Shown piece after piece: positions 9,180 to 17,510 of a DNA stretch of 64,000 nt. The notes beneath the pieces are model-generated. The model was not told the DNA's origin. It saw only the letters and a list, made by a program, of their open reading frames with translations, and made no database searches. Position 1 is the stretch's first letter. Every line of letters starts with the position of its first letter. Position numbers and translations under genes: made by a program. Source of the DNA: Mycobacterium sp. Z3061 (GTDB taxonomy: Bacteria; Actinomycetota; Actinomycetes; Mycobacteriales; Mycobacteriaceae); contig NZ_CP134062.1 of the NCBI RefSeq assembly GCF_031583025.1, positions 372,001 through 436,000 of the forward strand, given 5' to 3'.

Positions 9180-9199
9180 GGATAGTCGATCGGCTATCC
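9180..9199. promoter_or_regulatory. 20-base dyad between the LacI-family and ALDH genes
   Basis: GGATAG (9180-9185) and CTATCC (9194-9199) flank an inner CGATCG, so the whole 20 bases are symmetric except for one pair. The central CG is typical of LacI-family operators. It sits about 70 bases upstream of the ALDH start and just past the LacI-family stop; a terminator for the latter is the alternative. Confidence 0.5.
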
Positions 9200-9204
9200 C
9201 GCGG

Positions 9205-10200
9205 CTAGGTCGATGCCCGCACCACGACGCGGGCGATATCGGTGATGTCCGGAGACGGCGGGGCCGGGTAGCCCAACCGTTCGTAGATGGCCGCGATCGC
9301 GGCATCGGCGACCGCGCGTGGATCGAACTGGACCGAGGTCAGGGGCGGCGTGCTCACCTCGCCCATCGGGCTCGCGTCGACACCGATCACCGCGAGGTCG
9401 CCGGGACACTGCAATCCCGCCTGGTGGATGCCGTACAGAATCAGGCACGCGATGTCGTCGCTCTGCGCGCACACCGCGGTGACGCCGTCGCGGACCCAGC
9501 CGGCCACGACATCGGCAGCGTTGTCGATGGTGACGGTGGCGACGCGCACCGGCGGCAGGCCACGCGATTGCGCCGCGCGGCTGACGCCGTCGAGCCAGTA
9601 GTCACCCAGGGCGCGCCATTTGGGTGTTCCACCGTAGGCATAGGCAATCTGCCGGTGGCCCCGCGAGACGAGGTGGGCCACCCGCATGTCGCCGACCGCC
9701 AGATGGGGATCGCCCAGGGCGGGCAGGCTGCCGATGTCGATGTGCGGGATACCCGCCGCCTTGACCGCGGCTGCCGCCGCCTCGCTGAGCGGGAACAGGC
9801 TGGCTACCGCGACCGGGTCGAGATTCTCGATGGCGTCGACGACGTGATTGTCGTCTTCGGTCTCGAAGATCTGAACCTGGAGCAACCCGAGTCGCGCCAG
9901 TTCGGTCGTCATACGGCTACCGGCCTGCATCGGCATGTCGCCCACGGCCACGTGCGGGACGACATAGAGGACGACGCCGCCCTTGCCGCGGGCGAGATTG
10001 CGGGCCGCAATGTTGGGGCGGTAGCCGAGCAATTTCGCGGCGCGGTTGACCGCGTCCCGGGTCTGCGGCGAGATCCTGCGCCCCTCGGCGTTGTTCAGCA
10101 CGTAGCTGACCGTCGCGGTGGACACGTCCGCCAGGCGGGCGACATCGGCGGTGGTGGGTCGGGCACCCCTGACCGTGCTCAACTCGTCACCGACCGGCAT
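9205..10200 (-). CDS. LacI family transcriptional regulator
   Basis: 331 residues. The N-terminal LacI helix-turn-helix and hinge are clear (TTADVARLADVSTATVSYVL, about residues 15-35, and the hinge NIAARNLARGK), followed by a periplasmic-binding-type effector domain ending with the family's VIGVDASPMGEVSTPPLT and SVQFDP. The effector is not evident; LacI proteins usually bind sugars but this one sits among acyl-CoA enzymes. Candidate targets are the ALDH downstream and the amidohydrolase-CaiB operon that diverges to the right, whose control region holds a 13-base palindrome. Confidence 0.92.
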   Translation of the reverse strand: MPVGDELSTVRGARPTTADVARLADVSTATVSYVLNNAEGRRISPQTRDAVNRAAKLLGYRPNIAARNLARGKGGVVLYVVPHVAVGDMPMQAGSRMTTELARLGLLQVQIFETEDDNHVVDAIENLDPVAVASLFPLSEAAAAAVKAAGIPHIDIGSLPALGDPHLAVGDMRVAHLVSRGHRQIAYAYGGTPKWRALGDYWLDGVSRAAQSRGLPPVRVATVTIDNAADVVAGWVRDGVTAVCAQSDDIACLILYGIHQAGLQCPGDLAVIGVDASPMGEVSTPPLTSVQFDPRAVADAAIAAIYERLGYPAPPSPDITDIARVVVRAST

Positions 10201-10248
10201 GCCTCATGGTGGCACGCGTGTCAACTCTTTAGCGGAGTACTTCTTGGT

Positions 10249-10261
10249 GGACTAATAGTCC
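10249..10261. promoter_or_regulatory. Palindrome in the LacI-family/amidohydrolase control region
   Basis: GGACTA-A-TAGTCC is a perfect 13-base palindrome in the 169-base gap between the divergent LacI-family gene (start 10200) and the amidohydrolase gene (start 10370). It is a candidate operator for the LacI-family protein. A related half site, CTAGTAGTC, lies near 10341. Confidence 0.5.
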
Positions 10262-10369
10262 GTTGTCAGCGCACGGTCGAGCGGACCTTACCGGGGTGTT
10301 AGATGCTATAGCGGCTGGCGCCCTAGGTCTGACATCATGGCCTAGTAGTCACTCATCGGGGAGCGCGAT

Positions 10370-11719
10370 ATGAACAAAGACGACCTGATCCTGATCAGCG
10401 TTGACGACCACATCGCCGAACCTGCCGACATGTTCGACGCCCATGTCCCGGCCAGATACAAGCACCTCGCGCCAAGGGTGGTGACCGAACCCGACGGCGT
10501 TCAGCAGTGGTACTACGGCGACATTCGCGGCCGGAACATGGGGCTCAACGCCGTGGCCGGCAAACCCCGCGAGATGTACAACGTCGACGCTTCCCGCTAC
10601 GACGAGATGCGGCCCGGCTGCTTCAACGTCGACGAGCGGGTACGCGACATGAACGCCGGTGGCCAGTTGGCCGGTCTGAATTTCCCGAACTTCACCGGGT
10701 TCTCCGGCCAGGTGCTCAACCAGGGCCCGGACCGCGACGTCAACCTGGTGATGATCAACGCCTACAACGACTGGCACGTCGATGAGTGGTGCGCGGCATA
10801 CCCGGGCCGGTTCATCCCGTGCGGCATTCTCCCGCTCTACGACGTGGCCGAAGCGGCTAAAGAAGTAAAGCGATTGGCGGACAAAGGCTGTCACGCGGTG
10901 ACGTTCTCGGAGAATCCAGAAGCGCTGCAGATGCCCAGCATTCACACCAGTTACTGGTACCCGCTGTTCGAAGCCGTCTGTGAGAACAGAACGGTGCTGT
11001 GCACCCACGTGGGTTCCGCTTCCCGCTCACCGATGGTGTCGATGGATGCGCCGGCCAGTGTGATGATGACCGCGTCGTCGATGATGAGCATGTTCACCTT
11101 CACCGAACTCATCTGGGCTCAATTCTGGGCCGACTTCCCGGAGCTGAAGTTCTCACTCACCGAAGGCGACATCGGTTGGATGCCGTATTTCCTGTGGCGC
11201 GCCGAGCATGTCTACCAACGGCATTCGGGCTGGACGCTGGCCACCTTCCCGCCGGGCTACGATGGCCCGCTCGATGTGTTCCAGCGCCACTTCTACACCT
11301 GCTTCATCAGCGACAAGGTCGGCGTGCGCAACATGGACTGGTTCAACGCGGACATGGTGTGCTGGGAGTCGGACTTCCCGCACTCGGACAGCAACTGGCC
11401 GTTCGCGCCAGAGGATGTCATCGAGACGATGGGCCACCTCGGCGACCCGGTCATCAACAAGATCACGCACGAAAACGCGATGGCCGCCTATTCATTCGAT
11501 CCGTTCCGGCACATCCCGAAAGAGCACGCCCGCGCCGGACAGCTGCGCGGCCAGGCCACTGACGTCGACGTGGTGACGCACGTGGGCCATCAGGCCAGCC
11601 AGCGTGACCGCGATGCGTGGACTCGGATGACGACCTTCGCTTTGCAGGCCCAGGGCGCGACACCGGTGACCGCGGAAGCGACTGGTATCGCCGGGCGAGC
11701 CACGACACTGGGTAACTGA
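10370..11719 (+). CDS. Amidohydrolase-superfamily (Amidohydro_2) metal-dependent hydrolase/decarboxylase
   Basis: 449 residues with a TIM-barrel amidohydrolase pattern: N-terminal metal segment ISVDDHIAEP, a middle His in LCTHVGS, and a late Asp in WESDFPHSDSNWP. Members hydrolyse or decarboxylate small acids and ring-cleavage products; in actinobacterial catabolic clusters they often sit with thiolases and CoA-transferases as here. ATG 10370 follows GGGGAGC. The CaiB gene starts two bases after the stop, so this is the first gene of an operon that runs to the PadR gene ending at 16630. Confidence 0.88.
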   Translation: MNKDDLILISVDDHIAEPADMFDAHVPARYKHLAPRVVTEPDGVQQWYYGDIRGRNMGLNAVAGKPREMYNVDASRYDEMRPGCFNVDERVRDMNAGGQLAGLNFPNFTGFSGQVLNQGPDRDVNLVMINAYNDWHVDEWCAAYPGRFIPCGILPLYDVAEAAKEVKRLADKGCHAVTFSENPEALQMPSIHTSYWYPLFEAVCENRTVLCTHVGSASRSPMVSMDAPASVMMTASSMMSMFTFTELIWAQFWADFPELKFSLTEGDIGWMPYFLWRAEHVYQRHSGWTLATFPPGYDGPLDVFQRHFYTCFISDKVGVRNMDWFNADMVCWESDFPHSDSNWPFAPEDVIETMGHLGDPVINKITHENAMAAYSFDPFRHIPKEHARAGQLRGQATDVDVVTHVGHQASQRDRDAWTRMTTFALQAQGATPVTAEATGIAGRATTLGN

Positions 11720-11721
11720 GC

Positions 11722-14052
11722 GTGGCGCAGCAACCCCCCTTCACCGGGTGGCGCGTACTGGAGTTGTCCAACGGCATCGCGGCCTCCTACGCCGGCAAGA
11801 TGTTCGCCGATGCCGGTGCCGATGTCGTCAAAATTGAGTCTGAACAGGGGGATTCACTGCGATCGTGGTCGGCCGGTGGTGGACCGCCGGGGGCACTGTT
11901 CGGGTACCTGGCCGCGGGCAAGAAATCGGTTCGGGGTGACGATCTGCATGCGTTGTTGCCGTCCGCCGACGTGGTTCTCACTGATCTGACCGACGGACAT
12001 ACCCTGGATAACATTGCCGCGCAGAAGGATCCGTCGACGGTGGTCGTCACCGTCACGCCGTTCGGAACGACCGGACCCTACGTCGACGATCAAGTGCTCG
12101 CCAACGAGTTCATCCTGCAGGCACTGTCCGGCTCGACAGCCAGCCGCGGTTGGCCGGGGGACGAGCCCGTGCAGGCCGGTGGGCGGCTGGGCGAGTGGCT
12201 GGCCGGCACCTTCGCGGCGGCGGTGGCCGCGGCCGCCGCGCGCCACGCCGCCCGCTGCGGACGCGGCGAGATCATCGACGTCTCGACCTACGAGGCGATG
12301 GCAATCGCAATGGGCGGCCTGCCCGCCATGTCGGCCAGCGTCATGGGTGTCGACTCCCAAATGAATTCCCGCAGCCTGGAACTGCCGTCGATCGTGCCGA
12401 CAGCCGACGGCATGGTCGGCTTCTGCACCATCACCGCGCAACAGTTTCAGGACTTCCTGGTACTCATCGAGCGTGCCGACCTCCTGGACGACGCCGAACT
12501 GGCTTCCATCGAGGGGCGCATCGCGCGCCGTGACGAGTTCCTGGGGATGGTCACCCAGTGGACCGAGGGTCGCACCACCCAGGAGATCGTCGACCTCGCA
12601 ACGGGATTCCGCATCCCGGTGGCGCCGATCGGCACCCCGGCGGCGCTGGCGGCCGTCGATCATTTCGTCCAACGGGGAGTCTTCGTCGAGTCTGAACTCG
12701 GCGTGCTGCAACCACGCGTGCCGTACCGTGCTGACGCATTCAGCACCAGGTCTGCGGGCCGGCCACCGGAACTCGGCGAACACAGCGGCAGCATCGACTG
12801 GCCGCCCCGTCCCGAAATCGCCGGCCGGGCCGATCCCGCAACACTTCCGTTGTCCGACATCCGGGTTGCCGACTTCACGGCTTTCTGGGCCGGACCATTC
12901 GCCACCCAGTTTCTCGGCGCGCTGGGGGCCGACGTAGTCAAAGTGGAGGGTGTACGCCGGCCCGACGGCATGCGGTTCTCCGCGGGCCGGCCACCCAGTT
13001 GGGACCAGTGGTGGGAATGGGGCCCGGTTTTCCTGTGCAGCAACAACAACAAGCGCGACGTCAGCATCGAACTCGGAACCGGAACCGGGCGCGCGGTGGC
13101 GCTGAAACTCATCGCCGCGAGCGATCTCGTCATCGAGAACTTCTCCCCTCGGGTGATGGAGAACTTCGACCTGCAGTGGGATGCCGTCAGCACCGTGAAC
13201 CCCCGCGCCGTCATGGTGCGGATGCCGGCATTCGGGCTGGACGGACCCTGGCGCGACCGGGTGGGCTTCGCTCAGACCATGGAGCAGGCGACGGGCATGG
13301 CGTGGATCACCGGCCACGCCGATGGGCCGCCGGTGATTCCGCGCGGTGTGTGTGACCCGATCGCGGGTCTGCATGCCGCCTTCGCCGCCGTGGCGGCGCT
13401 GGTGGTCCGTGACCGCGACGGGGTCGGCGTGCACGTGGAATCCACCATGGTGGAGGCGGCGCTGAATGTGGCCGCCGAGATGCTCGTCGAACACTCGCGC
13501 AACGGAATCGACCTGCGCCGGCAGGGCAATCGCGGCCCGGGTGCCAGCCCGCAGGGCGTGTACCGCTGCCAGGGCGACGACGAGTGGGTGGCGCTGGCTG
13601 CGATCGACGATGCCGGCCGGGTGGCACTGGCGGATCTCCTTGATCGGCCGGAACTGGATTCCGACGAGATCAGCTGGCGGGATCGGGCCGACGAGATCGA
13701 CAAACAGATCACCACCTGGGCGGCACAACGCACGGTGCCCGACGCCGTCCGATTCCTGCGTTCGGTCGGCGTCGCCGCGGCGCCGGTCCGGGCACCGGCC
13801 GGCCTGCTGACCGATCCGCACCTGCTCGACCGTGGTTTCTGGGAACGTGTCGATCATCCGGTGGTGGGCTCGTTTCTGTGTACCGGCATGCCGTTCACGT
13901 TCCTCGGCAGACCACGGCACTGGATCCAGCGCGGTGCCCCACGGTACGGCGAGCACACCAGCGACGTGTTGTCCGAGTTGGGTTACAGCCGAGCAGAACT
14001 CGCCGAGCTGACCGATTCGAAGATCACCGCGGCACGGCCGGCGGGCCTGTGA
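11722..14052 (+). CDS. Tandem class III CoA-transferase (two CaiB/BaiF domains fused)
   Basis: 776 residues, about twice the usual 380-400. Domain 1 (residues 1 to about 365) begins WRVLELSNGIAASYAGKMFA; domain 2 (about 370-770) begins RVADFTAFWAGPFATQFLGA. The family moves CoA between carboxylic acids through an aspartyl-CoA intermediate. In both halves the catalytic position seems to carry Glu rather than Asp (DVSTYEAM and ESTMVEAAL). Fused CaiB proteins occur in mycobacterial steroid and terpenoid catabolism. GTG start at 11722; the next gene begins one base past the stop. Substrate activation for the neighbouring thiolase is inferred. Confidence 0.88.
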   Translation: MAQQPPFTGWRVLELSNGIAASYAGKMFADAGADVVKIESEQGDSLRSWSAGGGPPGALFGYLAAGKKSVRGDDLHALLPSADVVLTDLTDGHTLDNIAAQKDPSTVVVTVTPFGTTGPYVDDQVLANEFILQALSGSTASRGWPGDEPVQAGGRLGEWLAGTFAAAVAAAAARHAARCGRGEIIDVSTYEAMAIAMGGLPAMSASVMGVDSQMNSRSLELPSIVPTADGMVGFCTITAQQFQDFLVLIERADLLDDAELASIEGRIARRDEFLGMVTQWTEGRTTQEIVDLATGFRIPVAPIGTPAALAAVDHFVQRGVFVESELGVLQPRVPYRADAFSTRSAGRPPELGEHSGSIDWPPRPEIAGRADPATLPLSDIRVADFTAFWAGPFATQFLGALGADVVKVEGVRRPDGMRFSAGRPPSWDQWWEWGPVFLCSNNNKRDVSIELGTGTGRAVALKLIAASDLVIENFSPRVMENFDLQWDAVSTVNPRAVMVRMPAFGLDGPWRDRVGFAQTMEQATGMAWITGHADGPPVIPRGVCDPIAGLHAAFAAVAALVVRDRDGVGVHVESTMVEAALNVAAEMLVEHSRNGIDLRRQGNRGPGASPQGVYRCQGDDEWVALAAIDDAGRVALADLLDRPELDSDEISWRDRADEIDKQITTWAAQRTVPDAVRFLRSVGVAAAPVRAPAGLLTDPHLLDRGFWERVDHPVVGSFLCTGMPFTFLGRPRHWIQRGAPRYGEHTSDVLSELGYSRAELAELTDSKITAARPAGL

Positions 14053-14053
14053 C

Positions 14054-14380
14054 ATGGCAGTGACACTGTGTGTGCCCCCGCGACCCGGCGAGTTGTGCCA
14101 ACCGGTCCGTTTCCTGCTGCGCCAGGATTCGGTGGTCATGGAACTGACAGCGCGGCACCGCATCACCGGTGTGGAGTGGGACGAGCAAGAACACGCGGTC
14201 GCCATGGTCGTCGAGATCACCGATCCGCAGACCGCGCGGCCGGTCGATGTGCGGATCGACGTCATGGAGGGTGCCGCGCCGCCGGACACCCGGTCCCGGT
14301 TGATCGGGCGGATCGTGCGGGATGGGCACGAATATGACGTGATGGGAACCTATCTGGGTGTGGTGGCAGACGAAAACTGA
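14054..14380 (+). CDS. Hypothetical protein in the CoA-transferase operon
   Basis: 108 residues of mixed beta character, without a recognised motif, signal peptide or membrane segment. The ATG lies one base past the CaiB stop, and the thiolase-like gene follows 26 bases later, so it belongs to the same operon. Not recognised; a small accessory domain for the CoA-transferase or thiolase is only a guess. Confidence 0.7.
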   Translation: MAVTLCVPPRPGELCQPVRFLLRQDSVVMELTARHRITGVEWDEQEHAVAMVVEITDPQTARPVDVRIDVMEGAAPPDTRSRLIGRIVRDGHEYDVMGTYLGVVADEN

Positions 14381-14406
14381 CTGGCGCCGCAAAGAATGGA
14401 GTTGAT

Positions 14407-15564
14407 GTGAGGCAGCAGCGCACCGCGGCGATCGTCGGGGTGTACAACACCGTCCAGGGACGGCGACTGGACGGCGAAACCTCGCGCGGCCTGGCCGTCA
14501 AGGCCGTCAACGGCGCACTCGACGATGCGGGCCTGCGTCTGCAGGACGTGGACGGCGTCAGCGCGGGCCCACTGTCGACCGCACTGATCTACGACCTGCG
14601 CGTCGGGCCGGCCTGGCAGGGAATGGGTTTCGGTGTCGGCATGATCACCGAGGCCGCCACCGCAATCGAGCACGGGATGGCCGACGTGGTGGTGCTCGTC
14701 GCCGCCCAGGCAGGCGAGTACCGCGACCATGAAGCCACCGCGCCGTGGACGCGGCCGGAGAACGAATTCGTAGCGCCCTGGGGGATGTTCACCACCGCGG
14801 AGTTCGCCCTCATCGCCCGACGGCACATGCACGTCTACGGCACCACGCGTGAACAGCTGTCGACGGTGGCCGCGACCATCCGCAACAACGGGTCGAACAA
14901 TCCGGAAGCCGTTTACTACCAGCGCGGTCCATTCACCCCGAGTGACATCACGGCATCTCGACTGATAGCCGACCCGTTTCATCTGCTTGACTGCGCGACC
15001 ACATCCGAGGGCGGCTGCGCGTTGGTGGTCGCGAACCTGAACGCGGTCGAGACGTCCGGTCGGCCGATCTACATTCTGGGCAGCGGCGCCGACTTTCACG
15101 GCCCGTCGTACCAACACCCGCCTGCCTGGGATCTCGCGGGGCGTCGGGGCGATCACGTCAACGGCGTGGTGGGCCGAAACGCTGCTGACCGGGCATTCGC
15201 ACACGCCGGAATCCGGCGCGAGGACGTGGACGTGCTCGAACTCTACGATCCGTTCTCATTCGAGATCATCCGCCAGTTGGAGGCGTTCCGGTTCTGCGGC
15301 GACGGTGAGGGCGGACCGTTTGTCGCCGACGGTCACATCGCCATCGGCGGTAGCCATCCGATCACCACCGACGGAGGGACAATGTCTTTCAGCCATGCCG
15401 GAGCCAACCCGCAGATGATGCAGCGCGCCGTTCGCGCGGTGCAACAGTTGCGCGGTGACGCCGGGACCCTGCAAGTGCCCGGTGCGCGAATCGCGCTGTG
15501 CAGCAACGGCGGAGCGGGCGCACTGTTCACCACCGTGCTGCTGCTGGGGGACGAGCCCCGATGA
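14407..15564 (+). CDS. Thiolase-fold lipid-transfer protein (Ltp type)
   Basis: 385 residues with thiolase fold. As in the first Ltp-like protein the Cys region lacks the nucleophile (QGMGFGVGMITEA), but the C-terminal SFSHAG keeps the His. YDPFSFEII and FCGDGEGGPFV are typical of SCP2-type thiolases that pair with DUF35. GTG 14407 has a GGAG site nine bases before it; the stop overlaps the DUF35 start by four bases (ATGA). Probable retro-aldolase or acyl-CoA-binding subunit with the next gene product. Confidence 0.86.
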   Translation: MRQQRTAAIVGVYNTVQGRRLDGETSRGLAVKAVNGALDDAGLRLQDVDGVSAGPLSTALIYDLRVGPAWQGMGFGVGMITEAATAIEHGMADVVVLVAAQAGEYRDHEATAPWTRPENEFVAPWGMFTTAEFALIARRHMHVYGTTREQLSTVAATIRNNGSNNPEAVYYQRGPFTPSDITASRLIADPFHLLDCATTSEGGCALVVANLNAVETSGRPIYILGSGADFHGPSYQHPPAWDLAGRRGDHVNGVVGRNAADRAFAHAGIRREDVDVLELYDPFSFEIIRQLEAFRFCGDGEGGPFVADGHIAIGGSHPITTDGGTMSFSHAGANPQMMQRAVRAVQQLRGDAGTLQVPGARIALCSNGGAGALFTTVLLLGDEPR

Positions 15565-15977
15565 GCCTGTTGCGACCTCAGAGCGGATCAGTTCCGCACG
15601 CCAGCAGTCCGGTCAGCGCGCCGTTCTGGGAGGGCTGCCGTTCGCAGGAACTGCGCTACCAGCACTGCACCGAGTGCAGCGCCGTCAATTTCCCGCCGAC
15701 AGAGCACTGCCGTCAATGCCTTTCACCGTCGCTGGAGTGGACGCGGAGCAACGGAACGGGCGAAATTTACAGCTGGACCGTGGTGCACCGTCCAGTGACC
15801 GCCGATTTCGACCCGCCTTACGCACCGGCGATCGTGACACTGGACGAGGGTTACCAGATGCTGACCAACATCGTCGGCATCGCAGCTGAGGCTCTGGTGA
15901 TCGGCATGCGGGTACGGGTCGAGTTTCATTCCGTCGGGCCAGATTTGACGCTTCCGTATTTCACCGGGTCAGCATGA
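15561..15977 (+). CDS. DUF35 OB-fold protein with intact zinc ribbon
   Basis: 138 residues. The N-terminal ribbon holds two Cys pairs, YQHCTECSA and EHCRQCLSP, then an OB-fold (GTGEIYSWTVVHRPVT, IGMRVRVEF). It is the expected partner of the thiolase-like protein just upstream, with which its gene overlaps by ATGA. It also overlaps the PadR gene downstream by four bases, so all three are co-translated. Confidence 0.9.
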   Translation: MSLLRPQSGSVPHASSPVSAPFWEGCRSQELRYQHCTECSAVNFPPTEHCRQCLSPSLEWTRSNGTGEIYSWTVVHRPVTADFDPPYAPAIVTLDEGYQMLTNIVGIAAEALVIGMRVRVEFHSVGPDLTLPYFTGSA

Positions 15978-16630
15978 GCCCGCGGCGCACCGTTGACGGG
16001 CTTCCGGTGACGGCATACCTGGTGCTGGGCGTGCTGGCGGTCACCGACGAACAACTCACCGCAGGCGAAATCAAAACGCGCGCAGAGCTTTCTGTCGGAC
16101 ACTTCTACTGGTCGCCGTCGGTCAGTCACGTGCGGCGCGAGCTGGGCCGGCTGCTGGGCCGCGGGATGGTCAACGAGATCGACGCGCGGTCCGGTAAGCG
16201 GACCGTCACGCTGTACGAGACCACCGACTCCGGGCTCGAGGCGTTGCGCGCCTGGGTGCAGCGCTTTCCCGGCGAGGATCAGGTCGTCATCAAACACCCC
16301 GTGATTCTGCGGACCTGGCTGGCCCGCGGCGAGGACCCGGAGCGGGTGCTCGACACCTTGGAGCGGCACCTCGAGGCAACTCGGCGTCGACTGGACGAGG
16401 CATTGTGGTCGCGACGGCGATCCCGCGAGGTCGGCATCCTCGACGATCCCGAACAGCGTTACTCTTTCGCGGTCCTGGACTACGCCATCCGCGGCCTCTA
16501 TGCGGAGATCTCCAACATCGAACAGCTGCGAGACGAGATCGCCGCGGGCACAACGCGAGACCCCGCCGAGCGGGTGCGACGGCCCAAGGGGCAGATCCGC
16601 CGCCGCACCACGTGGGCCGAGCAGACGTAA
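15974..16630 (+). CDS. PadR family transcriptional regulator
   Basis: 218 residues: N-terminal winged helix of PadR type (LVLGVLAVTDEQLTAGEI, then SHVRRELGRLLGRGM) and a C-terminal coiled-coil helix (LERHLEATRRRLDEALW) used for dimerisation. Last gene of the amidohydrolase-CaiB-thiolase-DUF35 operon and translationally coupled by ATGA to DUF35, so it likely gives feedback on that operon. Its last codons and TAA stop fall inside a dispersed palindromic repeat (copy B). Confidence 0.88.
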   Translation: MSPRRTVDGLPVTAYLVLGVLAVTDEQLTAGEIKTRAELSVGHFYWSPSVSHVRRELGRLLGRGMVNEIDARSGKRTVTLYETTDSGLEALRAWVQRFPGEDQVVIKHPVILRTWLARGEDPERVLDTLERHLEATRRRLDEALWSRRRSREVGILDDPEQRYSFAVLDYAIRGLYAEISNIEQLRDEIAAGTTRDPAERVRRPKGQIRRRTTWAEQT

Positions 16631-16675
16631 AATCGCCCAATTTCGTTCCGAAATGGGCGATTTTACGTCTGCTCG
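16618..16675. repeat. Dispersed palindromic repeat, copy B; terminator between converging genes
   Basis: A perfect 22-base inverted repeat (16618-16639 and 16654-16675) around a 14-base loop. The arm begins CGAGCAGACGTAAAATCGC, one base different from copy A at 7586, and the 3' flank GCGCAGGG is identical. The left arm supplies the TAA stop of the PadR gene. The A and T tracts within the arms suit termination in both directions. Confidence 0.8.
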
Positions 16676-16685
16676 CGCAGGGAAA

Positions 16686-17450
16686 TCAGCCACCGACCAT
16701 GATCAGGCCGCCGTCCACCGCGAGCAGTTGTCCGGTGATGAAGCCGGAGCCGGGTCCGGCCAGGAACACCAGCACCGGTCCGAGGTCGCGCGCCGGATCA
16801 CCGAGTGCGCCGCCGAGCGGAATCCTCGTCTTGAGCTGCTCGTCGATCAACGGCGCGGCGTCCGGCCCGAGAAACTCCCGGAACCGGTTGGATCCCGGTG
16901 TCTGCACTGCCGGCGCCAGTGCGTTGACGGTGATCTTGTCATGGGCCCAGGCTTGCGCCGCCGACCGCGTCCAGGCCTGCACGGCGCCCTTGGTCGCGGC
17001 GTAGACGGCCGAGACCGGGCTGCCCATCACGGCTTCCGACGACCCGAAGTTGATGATCCGGCCGCCCTTGGGTTGCTGGTCCTTCATGACCGCATAGGCG
17101 GCCTGGTTGGTCAGGATCGTCGCTTTCACGTTGGTGTCCAACAGGAACGAGATCTCCTCGGCGCCGATGTAACCCGGGATCCCGGGTTGCCAAAGCCCCG
17201 CCGCGTTGACCAGGACGTCGAGCCCACCGAGCACCTCGGCCGCCCTGCCAACCACGGACGACACGGCGTCCGCGTCGCGCACATCGCACTGCAGCCAGGT
17301 CGCGGTGAGGTCGTCGGGAGGCGGCGTCCGGTGGTAGGTGGCGGCGATCCGAGCGCCGGCCGCGCTCAGCGCGGCGACCGCCGCGGCACCGATACCCGTT
17401 GCGGCACCCGTCACGAGAATGCGTCTGCCCTGCAGGGCTGTGTCCGACAT
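16686..17450 (-). CDS. Short-chain dehydrogenase/reductase
   Basis: 254 residues. NAD(P) motif LVTGAATGIGAA near residue 12, NAAG at about 90, and the catalytic pair in VYAATKGAV. A classical SDR oxidising or reducing a hydroxyl or keto group; substrate unknown. It stands alone, converging on the PadR gene across repeat copy B and diverging from the M19 dipeptidase gene at 17511. Confidence 0.9.
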   Translation of the reverse strand: MSDTALQGRRILVTGAATGIGAAAVAALSAAGARIAATYHRTPPPDDLTATWLQCDVRDADAVSSVVGRAAEVLGGLDVLVNAAGLWQPGIPGYIGAEEISFLLDTNVKATILTNQAAYAVMKDQQPKGGRIINFGSSEAVMGSPVSAVYAATKGAVQAWTRSAAQAWAHDKITVNALAPAVQTPGSNRFREFLGPDAAPLIDEQLKTRIPLGGALGDPARDLGPVLVFLAGPGSGFITGQLLAVDGGLIMVGG

Positions 17451-17510
17451 GGTGAAACGCTAGCTGTCGAGATGGCCGGGCTGCACACGGGTGCGGCAGT
17501 ATCGGTATCC

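Noticed and set aside
11854-14289. Minus-strand open frame of 811 codons opposite the CaiB gene
   Set aside because: Arg/Gly/His-rich composition typical of antisense frames in GC-rich DNA; the plus-strand frame has clear CaiB motifs twice.
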